Assembly: GCA_034231615.1 (NCBI GenBank) | Contig: CM067317.1 | Span: 19,613,379 to 19,677,378, forward strand | Source of the DNA: Meghimatium bilineatum | Lineage: Eukaryota > Mollusca > Gastropoda > Stylommatophora > Philomycidae | Direction: 5' to 3' | Length of the DNA: 64,000 nt | In this document: piece by piece, positions 26,501-41,500 of the stretch | Layout: every line of letters starts with the position of its first letter | Position numbering within the stretch: the first letter of the stretch is position 1 | Program-made: the position numbers and the translations under genes | The notes under the pieces: generated by a model | Databases searched by the model: none | Seen by the model: the letters and a program-made list of their open reading frames with translations, nothing else | What the model was told of the DNA's origin: nothing

Positions 26501-29500
26501 CCATAGCTTCAAGCAATTATTGTACATAATTCGATAACTTCAAGCAGTTATTGGACCGTGGAATTATGTACTAACAGTGGTGGACTGCTTTTCATAAATT
26601 CCTCAGGATCGCCGCAAAAATTCATTTTGTAAACAACACAAACAGGATGTGAGCCCATAACCTCTTTGCAGGATAAACAGCTTAATCACTACACCAGGGA
26701 GATGACCTCTTTGCAGTTACTTAAGCTTAATAATAATAATAATTCAAAAAGAAAAAGAATCACAGTTATACCAAAAACAATTTACCCATACATAAATAAC
26801 TAAGAGTTATTGTATTGCTATCTTTGAGTTATACAAGAAGAGTGTGGTTTAAGCCAAAATAACATAGCAATCATTGTGAATAATTTATACGAAATACTTA
26901 CAGAGGTGGTAAGTTCAAAACTCCAGAAAATTTGTATTTTTTAACATCTATATCCTTGGTTTCAAACAAATCCTGATATCTTAAACTGTGCCAGTAAGGG
27001 TGAAGTACTTTGATACAGTTTAACACAGTTTCCACAACACTAGGGAAACAGACAAAACAGCAGGAGAAAACAGGTTAATTCTAAAACATAGATTACATAA
27101 TGATGTAACTAAGGAAACATGCATATATGCTTTAGCTTAGTTGAAGTAGCTCAGTTGTTAGTGAACTGGCTTTCTAGTTTGGTAATCCAATGTTCAATTT
27201 CCAGTTCAACTGAAAATATTTTTATATCACCAACTATGTGATTCTCAAACTAAGTCAGCTCAGAAGAAGGAAATGGGTACCTAACCTTCTTGGAAAGAAA
27301 GGGCAGGTAGTATAATTTTTACCATGTCATCCCTAGGTATGCCATTGATCAATGAAAAATAGGGGTCTAACACCTAACAAAAAGATCTCTACCAGAAATG
27401 TGTTGGCATCAAGTGCGTTCCACCACCTGACAAACATCTGGAAATCAAAAATAATAAGTAAACATACCAAATTATGACTGTTAAATGTAATATCTATGTT
27501 TACATATGATTGTGAAAGTTGGAAAATGACACTGAAGAAGACACTGAACTCATTTGAAAATAAATGTCTAAGAAGACTCTTAAATATTGGTTAGGAAGAA
27601 TTCAATTCAAACATACAGGAGAAGACACAAAACAGCAATGTGTTTCTACAACATAAGAAGAAAACGATGGACTTTTATCGGACATGTACTTAGAATGAAT
27701 GAAAACAGACTGCCACTGCAAGCATTAAAATGGGGGCCAGATGGCAAAAGAAAAAAGAGGAAGACCAAGGCAGAACAACCCTCAAAATAAGAAATGACTA
27801 TGGGTCTCAGCAACATCCAAGAATTTCATAGAGTAGCATCACATGGCTTGAACTGGAGAGATCTGGTTTCTGTCCTATGCACCATGTTCATCGCTGAAGG
27901 AACATAGATAGATAAAACACTAAAGAATTAAATAGAATTCCCCAATAAGCCTTAATTGCATGAAAAAGGGAAATTTTACTTACTTTATTGAATGCATGAC
28001 ATGAATGAGTCAAAGAAATCAAAGCATGTATCTTTGCAAAAGAAATATCTCTAGTACAGCTGGACTACATACATAGCTTCACTATGCACATGTTCCAGAC
28101 TATCTCATCATGAGGGTACCAGTATATAATTAACTGCAAACATAACCTTATGTTAGAATATGACAATTTTTCTCAAACTTTGTTAAGTTATCATCCTCTT
28201 TATAATAAATTATATAGGTCAGTGTCACCTTTTTTTTAAATTAGATAGAAAACAACAAAACTCTCTTTATTGGTAGAGTTTCTTTAAAGCATAGGTTTCC
28301 AAAGTTGGAGGTTCTACCTCCCAAGTGGCCCTGAAGCCTTCTAGAGGGGCAGTAGTGAGTTCAGAAGCAATTGGGGAGAGGACTTTGAGGCGGTTTAGAC
28401 CGGTGGTACCTTATAGAAGAAATTAATCATATATATTTAAAAATTAATTATTTTTGTGAATTTTCTATATATTTTGTTATATATTTTATGGTATTTTAAT
28501 TATTACAATAAGATTTTTACTAATATAATGTAATCTCTTAATATGTATTCAGAATTTTCAAATTTAAACCATTGTATGAAACTTCACATTAATTTTTTAT
28601 TTTAGCTTTGTATTTTTACTTTATAAGTTTGAAATAAACAATTTTATAATATAATTTATGGTGTTTAATTATTACAATAAAATTCCTACTAATATAATGC
28701 AATCTCTTAATATGTATTCTGAATTTTCATTTTTAAACCCTTGTATGAAACTGTACATAATGCTATTAGAGTATACACTTACAATCTTTACATTTGGGCT
28801 ATATTTCATAAATGATATAGCAATAACTTTAACTGTGTTCAAGATAAAGCACATATTGGCCACTACTTTTTCAAAAATGTAATGGTATAAACAGTAATGT
28901 ATCATTAATTGTTATTAAAATAAAAAATATCAAATGGCTTGAACACAGAATACTGTTAAACTGGAGGGGGGGGGGAGTGTTACAACACATATGTCTTGCA
29001 AAGTAGGCAGTGGTTTGAAAAAGTTTGGGAACCTATGCTCTAAGCCATCATCATGCATTAAAGCTGTTCTTTAGCAACAGTTTAAATGTTTTATCACATA
29101 CTTAGAGAATCTCTGGAATAAAGAAACAGGCAATCAATGCAAATTTTTGTGAACCTATCATAGCGTTAAACAAAACATGAGAACTAAATTATGATGGATT
29201 AATCATATAATTTAGAACAAAAGACAATACATTAATATATTTTCCAAAAGAAATTATGTAACTGAAATTTTAAAAAGCAAAGAGTGGCTTATTATTTTTT
29301 TTTTTTTTACCTTGGTTTTGGTACAGACAATGGTGCAATTTTTGGAGCAGGATCTCCTAAAAGAGTTCTTAAGCTCATGGCAACAGATTCTGACAATGAT
29401 TTAAGATTATAGCCTCCCTAGTAGATAACAAATTTTAAAATGTCAAAAATGTAATATTCCTAACAATCTAAGGCTATTACAGAAACATGTTTTGTGTGTG

Positions 29501-32500
29501 TCTTCTTCTTCTTCTTTCTGTCCTCATGTACCTTTCGGTGTTGAGGGGAGAGTGAGTGTACGGTCTTTTGCCCTTCTATTTGCCTCTTCCGCTGTTATAT
29601 TTCACAGTGTCTCTAATACACTATCTAACCACCTTTTACGAGGGTGTCCAATAGGTAGACTGTTTTCGTATCGTTTGTTAAGTGTCTTTTGGATAATACT
29701 CTGCTCTTTCTGTCTAGTTATGTGGCCGTACCATTTAACTTGTTGTTTCTGGGTGTATTCTATTGCTGACTTGATCCCTAATTGTTTCCTTAGTGTTTCA
29801 TTCCTGATTTTGTCTCTCAAGCTAACTCCAATCATACGTCTCACACATTTCATTTCAGTGGTGTTAAATTTTTTGTTTGTGTGTGTATGTGTGTGCGTGC
29901 GTGTATATATATGGAGACACCCGTATCATTATGTCTAAATAATCACAAACTCTATATCCATCCATAAGCCCATTACACATTAGGAACATAGGGGTACAAC
30001 ATTGGATGCATCCATCACCGAGTCCTCCAGCAATTTATATCTTCAGCAACGTGGATGAATGAAGAAAAAATCGTGTCCTGTCCTCTGCTTTTTTCCACCT
30101 TTGACTGTTCCCTGCGGTATTGTTTTTGAGAAGGAATCATGTATGCATACATGTTGAAGCTGTGCAAGTTTTCATCGTTTCACTATTGGAAGTAGTGATT
30201 CATGAACATATATGCGCCCCTCTTATGCATATATTTCTTTTATGCTCTCTATAGGAAATGCTTGGAATTTGTATTCGAAGGCCTGTATTGATCTTTGGGA
30301 GCTGATAGCACAGTGGTTAGAGCACTGGCTTCTGATATGAGTGGTCCTGGGTTCATTCCCGAGTTGAAGCAGAAATGTTTTTAACATCGCAACAGCTCCC
30401 ACATCAAACCCAGCCTAAAATGGGTACCGGATTAATCCGGGAAATAAATACTGAGAGAGAGAGTAGATTGCTACTCCCCTCATTTGTAGAGCATCTGAAA
30501 TGTGAGATTGCTAACATCTCACACCTCTACAGCATTAATAAATGCTATGGATTACTTTACTTACTTTACTTACTATTCATCTCTCCATGTCTGGTGAGTC
30601 TAAGTGTCCAACTCTCACAACTGTACGGCATAATAGAAAGCCCTGGTGAGTTATAAAGTTTGATTGTCACTCAAACAATAATGCTGTTGCCTTTCCAAAT
30701 CAAGTTTAGCCTAGACATGATGCCTAAAGCCATCTCAAGCCGTACCTATAATTCTGTTTTGTATTTTCCATTACTACATATGCAGGATCCGAGGCATTTT
30801 AAATTCTTCAAGACTATGCCCATTGATCATGATATTGGTCTGACTTCTGTTAAATGATATGTTTGAGACTTGGAGTCTGTCAACACCTTTGATAATGAGA
30901 ATATGAGGTGAAAATGTTTTGTCTCTAACAATAAGTCATTTGATCAAAGAACTAACATGCCATTTAGGAAAATCAAAACATAATATGCATAATGTAACAT
31001 TATAATAAGTTGCATTATTTATATACAACTTATAAATAATAAGTTTAAAAAAATCTCTTTCTGACACACAAGATCTGGACTTAGTTTTTGTTTCTTTGTT
31101 TAAAAAAAATAAATATCAGGTCCCTGATTTTCTTTAGAAAAAATTTATATGAATGGGTATTCCTGTAATGCAGTAGTGGAGCTTCAAAATAATGGATTTT
31201 CCGTCTTCTAAATTGGTTGCTTTCAAAGCTCATAAGTTCTGTTTACCTGATGCATCAACTTTAAAATCCTGGAGATCACATTTCTCCTGTTCTAAAACAA
31301 TATTCTGCCATGCAAAAGATAGCAACTTAACTTTGCTGTAAGAGGCTAATTGAAATCATAGTATACATGTATACAAGACGGATGTGTTGGGCCATTGGCG
31401 CAAATAAAACGGCAACACAACACATTTCCATTCTCTGGACTACATCCAACTGGAAATCTTGTAGGATCATTGTCCTGTTACAAGAGAAATCCAGTAGGAG
31501 TTTGAGAATGAACGCTGAAGAAGAAGAATACCATAGAAGTATTTAATTGGGATTGAGAACTTATCTTCAGACTCCACTGCTGGTTATAATGATATGTAAC
31601 AATATTTCATATATATAATATGAATAATGTGAGAGTATACGGTAAAATGTATGTAATGATGTACCTCCAGCACCAAAGCTAGTTTTCCAGAGGCCAATGG
31701 CATTAACATGTTCACAAAATGTGCAAAACAGGCAGGAGTTACAGTCATTTCACCCTGTTTGATTTCAATAGAACATTATTTGAAATATACATCTGATTTC
31801 AATGTGTAATATTTTGAACATTGTTTCTTACTCTTTCTAAATTATGTTGGAAAAAATTAAAATTATGACATCATATCTGAACTTTCATAAAAAAATATCA
31901 TTATTAAATCCTGATCTGTGATGTATAGGACATTCTCACATTGTCTTAAAGTGGAAATTGAAATACAACAGTTGCTTTGTGATAACAGCACAGATGATGA
32001 TTTTGTTATATACACTGATGGTTTTGTGATTCATAAAAAAGTCAAGGTAGGGGATAACGGCTACAGCTGGGGGGTAGAACTAAAGAAGCTGAATGAAGCT
32101 TATATCGCAACAACTTCCAGCATGATAATGGTAACTCAGACAGTTACAGTGGCACTAACATGGATTCCGAGCACAAAAACATTAGGAGCTGTAATAATCA
32201 CACACTCACAGTCCATGCTTATGAAGTTAAAGAATGAGTGGTACAGACACGAGTGGATGATGTATATTACATATTCTGATCTGTGAACAATTCTGTGGAT
32301 TTATTCTTCTGGACCTGCAAGATTCTGCAGCAATGAAAGAGCCAACACATTAGCATAGAAAGCATCAATACTAGGAGAATTAGTTATGGACAATACGATC
32401 ATATCGACAAGAGAGGTGAGGAACTTGAGAGCTGGCAGGATGAAAATAATCTCATCCTTATTAACCAGCCAGCAGACTCGCCAACCTTCTACTCGAGAGC

Positions 32501-35500
32501 ATGGCACACCACCTCTACACCAGACCTAGCATTCCACTCACCAGGCTTGGAATGGAACATCACACGTGTTGTTGGAAAGCAGCTTGGAGGTAGTGACCAC
32601 AGACCAGTATTTCTGGAAATTCACAATGAATTTACCAAGGACAGCAGCACGCTCACTAGGTGGAACTATAAGAGGGCAGACTGGAAAATGTACCAGCATT
32701 TAACCAGTGTTCTAGCTAAGGACATGAACTTGGACAAAGACATCAATAGAGCAGTGAGTGAATTTAATAGATGTATACTACATGCTGCTAGTAAAACCAT
32801 ACCCAGGGGGGCACGCAAAAACTACAAACCCTACTGGAATGATGAACTGGAAAAGCTGCAAAATGAGATGGAAACATCTAGACAGCAGGCTGAGAACAGA
32901 CCTAGCCAAGAACATCACAACAAATATCAGCAAACAAAGGCTAAATTTCAAAGAGCCAAGTTACAAGCCAGACGGAGCAGCTGGAAAGAAAAAACAGAGT
33001 CGCTGAACCTAGAAAGAGATACTAGGAAATTATGGAAACTTGTAAAACAACTAAATGATGAAGGTACAGGGAGAAATACCAGGATCACACTTTATAAAGA
33101 TAGTAACATTTTAACAGGTAAACATGCAGCTGATTACTTTGCAGATTCCTTTGCAGAAGACAATAACGTCAAAGTCAGCCCAGACAAACAACAGGAGGTT
33201 CGAGAGAACCAGCAAAACATTGGAGAAGGTGAACCTATACCTGAAGTCATGGAGGCACCAATCACAATGAGAGAACTGGAGCATGCAATATCCAAATTGA
33301 AAATGAAAAAGTCCCCTGGAGCTGATGGAGTGTCCAATGAAATGATTAGAAACCTGGGAAGTGCAGCAAGAGCAAAGCTACTGCAGATCTTTAACACAAG
33401 CTGGTCCACAGGTAATGTACCACAGGCGTGGAGAGAAGCAATAATGATACCACTCCTCAAATCAGGAAAAGATGGCAACACAGTCTCCAACTACAGGCCC
33501 ATCAGCCTCACAAGCTGTCTATGTAAAACAATGGAACGCATTATCAATCTTAGGATGCAGTGGTACCTTGAAAGTGAAAACCTTCTGGTATCACAGCAAG
33601 CAGGTTTCAGACAGTGCTACTCTACTGAAGATCAGGCAACCTACCTATCCCAAGAGATTGAGGATGCCTTCCAAGAAAAGAAACTGGTACTAGCAGCATG
33701 GATAGACCTCAGGAAAGCATTTGATAAGGTCTGGAAAGAAGGGCTCCTAAAGAAATTGCGAAATTGCAGGGTTAGCTCAAGAATGTACAAATGGGTAAAA
33801 GCATACCTGCATAATAGAAGAGCCAGGGTACAATTAGATGGTCGCAAGAGCAAGAAAGTTCTACTGCGTCATGGAGTCCCCCAGGGAGGAGTCCTGTCAC
33901 CCACACTTTTCTTGGTTTACATCAATGACCTAGTTGCTGAACTACCACACGGGATCAAAGTGGCAATGTATGCTGACGACCTGGTGATCTGGTGCACGGA
34001 AGAACATGCAACAGTGGCCACTAAACAAATACAAAGAGCTATCGATGCCCTAACCTTATGGGCTAATAGATGGTGCGTCAGCATTAACACAGATAAGTGC
34101 AGCACTACACTCTTTACCCTCTCACCAAAACAAAAAGCTGGTCATATCAAGATAGATGGAGAGCTCTTGAAAGAAGACAAACAACCCACATACCTCGGAG
34201 TTACTTTTGATGATAAGCTGACATGGAAGCAGCACATAAACAAAGCAACAACAAAAGCCAGGAGGAAGCTAGCTATCCTGAGAAAACTAAGTGGAACCAC
34301 ATGGGGAGCCAGTGGAAATATACTCAGTAAAGTTTACCAGCAAGGCATAAGACCACACCTGGAATACGGTTCAGCTGCGTGGTGTCCTGCATCAAACACC
34401 ACATTACAAGATCTAGATAAAGTGCAAAACCAGGCACTTAGAATAATGTTGGGAGCAATGAAATCAACACCCATAGCAGAGATGCAGAAAATGGGAAGAA
34501 TGCAAACACTTGGCGAACGCAGAGACACAAAAGTACTAATTCAAGCAGAAAAGTTTCAGTGTATGCCAAGCCATCCAATGAAGGAAAGATTCCAAAATCT
34601 AGCAATGGGACGACTGAAAAGGAGCAGCTTTATCCATCAAGCTAAACGACTCCGTAGACAACTTACAGACCTACCTGAAGTTGACAGCCCCTTAAGGTCT
34701 GTACCAGAGCAAACCCCGTGGAGTGAAAGCCATGGAATGCCAATATACATTCAGACCCATGTGAAAGGAATACTAAGCGAGGACGAACAGAACAGTGTGC
34801 AGCGAATGACAGTCACCCTCAGTTTCCTGGATGAGGAATATCCACAAGATATATGTGTCAGAGTGTACACAGATGGGTCAGCACAGAATGCTGTGAGGAA
34901 TGGAGGTGCAGGTGTATATATAGAATATCCACACAAGCCTAGAGATACAATCAGAACACCGACAGGAAAATTCTGCAATAATTATGATGCAGAAATCCAG
35001 GCAATTAGTGTGGCAGCTAAAAAACTGCTGAACTCCAACTCTGACCTACAGCCTGTGGTATTCTTGACAGATGCAAGGTCAGTGCTTCAAGCTCTCCAGT
35101 CTGGAAAACTAACAGACTTAAAAAATCTACTTAGCGAATTGTCTTACCAGTATAGGGTAACCATGCAGTGGATACCCTCTCACTGTGGAATACCAGGAAA
35201 TGAAAAAGCAGACAAACTGGCTAAGGAAGGTGCAGCCGAAGACCAACCAGATATACCAATCACCTACCATCAGAAAAAACAGATGATAAAGTCAATAAGA
35301 AAGCCACAAACACCAACACAAGATGACTATCACAATATGAACAGATCAGAACAAGTTATAATTCTACGTCTCAGAACAGGACACAACCGACTCCGCAGTC
35401 ACATGTATACAAAGTTCAAGATTGGCAACACGGCCATGTGTACATGTGGACAGGCAGCACAGAGTGCCAAACATATACTTCAAGAGTGTTCTGAGCATGA

Positions 35501-38500
35501 AACGCTGAGACAGACATATTGGCCAGAGGAAACAACACTGGAATCAAAACTCTATGGGACACTGTATGAACTACAAAAGACAGTGAGTTTTATTAAGGAG
35601 ACAGAATTACAGATATAGACATGTTTCAAGTGAACGAAAGAAGAAGAAGAAGTTATGGACAAGAATGACATATTAAGGTCTATACATGAAAATTTTTTAA
35701 ACTAGACTGAAAGGAGATATGGTAATGCGACTTAATGAATTTTGGAATTACCCCCAAGGTGCGAAGAACAGGGTAACTGATGGGATAACCAACTAGACTG
35801 TGTGCATGTAACAAACAAACTACAGGAACTATCAGCATGCATTCTTCAAGATATACTGTGAAAGACCAATCAACTGTGGCTTTTACCACCAGAGTGCATC
35901 AACCTTGATTCAGAAAACTAAAACTATACAACATTTGACATACACAATGAATAATAGAGATTTGAAAAGTCAAGTATGTTTACAAAAGTAATGTCATCAA
36001 AATTCATATAAATGAAGAATTAACAAGAGTGTTAAATTTTCTCCTTTCATGGTATATCTAGTACCTCTTTCCATTGACCTAGGAGTCATTGGTGATTTAA
36101 AAATATTTCCAGTTGAACTGAGAATTTAACTTTGGATCAGCAGATGAGGAAACCACTGAACTGTCATGACCATTGCTTTCTGGTAATGTAATTATATACT
36201 ATTATATGTTTGTAGCTATACTCTTCATATTGTTAGTTTTCCTCTATTTCTCTTTTCCTACAGACCATGGGATAAGACCAGGCATATTCTAATATGATGG
36301 CTAAGAATAAGTAGTGTTATAAGAAAATGAAATATAATTATTTTATTTTTTTAAAACTAGGTTTATTTTCTCATAATATATCACTATTGTCGACTGTCTT
36401 TCCCAAGGTGAATGATGGTTGATAGTATCCACAATACTTATAACACTAACACATAAACATATAACACTTGCTGTTACATGTAGGGGTGGGAGCCTCAGGT
36501 GTCATTCCAAGTCCATATTTGTCGCCTTGGTTGCGTTGAGACCATGTTTGTTCAAGGTTATCTTGATATTTTCTATCCAGTTTTCTTGGTCTACCTGTGT
36601 CACTGTATCCAGATATTCTTTTGTTATATCATGTTATGGGTATTTGGTTTGGGCTCATTCTCATAAAGTTAACAAACCATTTTACTTGTTGTCTTTTGAT
36701 GTGCTCAATACAATATATTATAACATATCACTACTTATGCTTAATGATAAAGATATTTATGTACTTTTTTTTACTGTGATCTTTGCCTCTTCTCTGACAT
36801 AGTTATTAATGCTATAGTATCATCTGGTTGTCTTAAAAATATCAAAGACACCAGCATATTTTCTAACTTTTAATCTACTGGTGTTTGGCTCCTATCATCA
36901 ATTCCATTTATTAAAAACTTCTCTCAACTTGTACAATTATTATATCCTTCTATGCTCCTCTTCCTCATCTACCTTATTATGATATATACACTGGCATATA
37001 TGAATTCATGTCCTGTATAGCTGTTTCCCTTAGTACAATCTAGACACTATTTGTTTCATTTGTTCACAAATAGCATGTTCTCAAATATCATGTTTTTTCA
37101 AACCCAATTATTATATCTTCACTATTATATATATAGACACAGGAAAGAAAGATTGCAACCTGTGAGATGAGATGTCTAAGGAAGACCATTGGGGTCAAAA
37201 GAACAGACTGCATAAGGAACAATGACATCCAAAATTTTATAGGAACTGTACCAAGTACCAAATATATAGAAAGACAACAGATTAAGTGGTTCAATCACCT
37301 TGTGAGAATGGAACCAGATCGCATTCCAGCTGTAGCCTATAACAGAAGAATATCGGGTACAGAGTGAGAGGAAGACCTAGAGGCAGATGGATTGATAACA
37401 TCAGAGACATACTACAACAACATGGTATTACAACAACAAATGCAACACATTTGACATTAGAAAGAAGACTTAGGCTCCCCATGACGTTTCACAGCATTTT
37501 TGGCTAGGACAGGACAAGACAAGTCGATTATTATATATGGGACACAGCCAAAATTCATACCTCAGGACATCCTATGGCACAGTCAAATCCTGCAGATACA
37601 AGTACCAGTTCTGGATCAAACTGAATAGATTAAACACAGTGATATCAGAATTTATGGAAAAGATTGAGAGGATAAAATAATAAAGGAAAATAACAATTTT
37701 GAACTTGAAAACTTTTGCATGGACAATTTTCTATTTTATTATTCTGAATTTGCATTTTAAATTAATATTAATTAACTGATCCACAAGAAAAATATTAGTA
37801 GAGATTCTATTTGTCAATCTTGCGGCCACCAAGTCTCATTCATACAAAATGACTATTAATTCTTTTCTGTTTTGCAAATTTCAGAATTTATATTATATTT
37901 AACTTGAATTTAATGTAATAATCTCTGGAAGTCATGTGACTGGATTACTAGAACAGTGATCTTCACTAATTTTTGTGCGTTAAAAACTTTGAAATAACTT
38001 ACAATTGAAAAAAACATTTGTTGCTGAAAGGAATGTACTTCACCAGAAGATGTACCAAACCAAATGTGACTTTCTATTGATTATAAGCTGATGTCACAGC
38101 ACTCCAGACAAATGCATAGGTGCTCAGTCTCCCCAAATAAATATCAAAATGTATGCATACTGATGGTTCCTGTGGCTTGCTGTTTGAACACATTCCTCAT
38201 TCTGCCCCTCAGATGACCAGTCCTACTCATGCAACACAGAATACCAAATTCTCCCAATAATATCCTAGATGCATCATCTTTAGTAGTGTCTACATTCAAC
38301 AGGTTCTCACCAAGTAACTGCAAAATGTTTCCCTTATCCATTATTAATTCATCTTACATATATTTGCTCTGTTAATCTGGCAGTTATGATGGCTCAAGAG
38401 AGTGACAAAATATAATGATTGATCAATGAAAAAAACTGTCAAAAATTGTAATTGTGATTGCAACAGGTTGATTAGTATAGGTTTATAGTCAGTTGGGAGT

Positions 38501-41500
38501 GGAGGGCAGAAATAACTCTTCCAAGAAAATCATCTTAAACTTCAAAAAAGTTAATTAGAAATAGTTAATAGTTAGTAGTCGGATCATCATCACTGCACTC
38601 CGGACACATCCATAGATATTCCAATCCTCACTTGAGTGTATCTACCATTACTTGATGACTGACCGTTCCTGTTCTTTGTTGGTTGACAACATTCTCCTAG
38701 GCTCACGGTAGCACTCATGTCTGGTAATGCCATATTTTCAAGTCCAGTTCCTTAAGTAACATACAAATAAGTGAACATGTGTACAATCACATAAAGACAT
38801 ATATAGAGATGGGGCTGTCCATTGTACACATGTACATTTTTTGTGTATGTTTATATATGATTGTACAGTTCATTAACAATGATGTCATGAGTGCTCACTT
38901 GATCAGGTTTGGCACTCATGGCTCCTTTTCTGTAGCATTTCCCTTTAACCATTTACCTCTGTTGATATTTGTTTGTTGATGGTGAGTAAAATTCTAACAA
39001 ACACTGTCAATGCTTAAAATTAAACATCTTTACTCTTCAAATACACTAGAACAAAGTGGTGAGACTGTTACATTGTACTTTTTGTGGCTTATTCTTGTTT
39101 GTTGTTTTTTCTTGATTTAGGTATCTATTAGACAGTAACATAGAAAAAAATATTGTTTGTTTGTTTGTTGTTTGTTTGTTATTATTCTTTGACATATATT
39201 TTACATTTAGTATTTTTACTACTTTTATTAGTAACAGTGACAATATTACATTATCTTTACTGGTATTTTTTCTTATTTTTATTACTTGCAGCATTCCTCA
39301 TTTTGTCAAATATCCTCAGACTCTTTGGTTATTATTTATCCATTGCAATACTAGTTTAGTTTTCCTGACTATTTTGGAGATTTTTTTGTCTAATGTGAAT
39401 GTGCTTGTCGTGCTTAGTATGATGGAAGGTTTGTAAAACTGATTTTTAATCACTGAAGATTGAAATGTTTTGGGGTGTGGACTCTCAACTGTTGAGCATT
39501 TTAATAGCTGTGAGTATGGCTGTTGTTTTTGACCTGAAATTTGTGCATTTTATCCCTGTGGCAAGGAACTATTCGTATGTGGTGTCGTCTGAAAACATGA
39601 TGTATATTCCATTGCCACCATTCTCTAGTTTCTGTTGCTGATCCTTGATTGTACGCATGTGTCCAGATATTTCTTGAATATTCGGCCTTTAACATTTTAA
39701 GTGATAAATCTCTTTGTTCTGTATCTGTGTTACTGGTCTTTGAGTTTGTGCTTAATATTTCAGAGAATATTTTTGTTGTTTTTTGGCTGTGTCCATAGTG
39801 CATAAGATAAAATCTCACATATGTTGATATCAGATTGTAGTGATTCAGCATATTGGATGAATTATTCTCTTGCTATGTGATTTTAACCTTTTTTTAGAAG
39901 TCTGTCATTAGTTGTTTCTTAAAATACTTTGTTTAAACAATGATCTTTCCATATTTTTTTATTTTTCATATTGTAAGAGAATTGCATATTTTCTTAGCAT
40001 ATCTAGATGTGATGTCGGCAGTTGGGGCCATTTCTTTTATTATCTAATTACATATTTGAGATCTCATTTACATATTAGATTATCTTAATACAGAACAGCA
40101 ATGATATTTATATTCCTATTGTTATACTTTAACTTATTATTTACCATAATATAATTGAAATTTCATAAATATTTATGTTGCTATTTAGTTAAACGTTATG
40201 AACACAACCACAATTTTTCTAAATTATTGAGCATTAAAAAGTGAACTGCATTATAAAAAGAGAGCTGAGACTATGTTATTAAAGTTATTACTATTATCTA
40301 ATCATTCAATTTAAGTGGGAAAACTTTCTCCCAATTTAATACTTTGTGTTTCACTATTGTTTGTATTTCCTCATTACAGAATGGCACTGCTTAACATCTG
40401 CAAAAATATAAAATATCAATATATTCAAAAATAATGCAACTAATTTTGCATTTAGTAATTATACTTTTATATTATCTTAATTTTTTACCAAAAACAATGT
40501 CTACAAAATATTTGCATCAGGGACTACAAGTGGATATATTGTCCAGGACACACATGTATTCATGGAAATTAATAAATATTTTAAACTTAAATGGATGACA
40601 AACTAAATCTCTATATGAATGCCAAAATAGTGATGAATCATGTATCAATGAGAAATTGATCTTAAGACCGGAGATTATTAATATCAAACATGGTATGAGC
40701 TCAAAGAGATCTCTGAAGATGTAAATGACATTCAGTGAGCTATCAAAAGTAGTCAACATAAACTCATTAATTTTCCTTTGAAGTTAGCGCATAGGGCAGA
40801 GATCAGATCTCTCCAACATAAATACAATTCATCATATGTTCAATGAAACAGCACATATTGATCTACTCATAGTGTAATGATATTGTCATAAATTTTTTTA
40901 CTGTTTTTGAACAATAATGAACTAACTAAATTAAAAAAAACATACCTCATAAAATATAGGTAGCAGGAGGTTGAAGAAAATTGACATGTATTCATTATTT
41001 CCCAATCCTACCTGAAACAAGAGTAAACATAAACTTCTTTAATAAATTCTATGTCCAGAATATATAGTTGGCAGATGTGATCATGGATTTCCACAATAAA
41101 ACAAATATCCTACCACCATCTTGACATAACAGACAAAAGAAAAAAGCATAGCAAAACATTGAAAGAACAATTAACATTGAAAAAAAAACAACATAAAAGA
41201 CAAAGCATGTCAATTTCAAATAGAGATAATGTTCTAGGACATCTCAATAATGAGTTTGAAGAAAAAAAACAGACAATAACAGAGATCGAGTGTGTGTATT
41301 AATTGAACAATTTTTTTAAATTTTTAAATAAGACAAAAAGAATACAAAGACAAATATAATACACCTTCAGTGTACATATCCAACTATTTTTATAGAACTG
41401 AAAACAGTGAAATCTTTTGGATATGTCACTGTCACTAGTATTGGATATCTTACTATCACTAGTATTAATTTAACATTACTATACATTCAATCATGATGAC

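Noticed and set aside
29950..30945. HDAC10 exon between j and i
   Set aside because: Exons i and j already join in phase (VLE / GGYNL); this sequence is an RTE LINE.
39153..39436. Hydrophobic plus-strand frames resembling membrane proteins
   Set aside because: T-rich low-complexity DNA gives runs of Phe/Leu; no start context or similarity.
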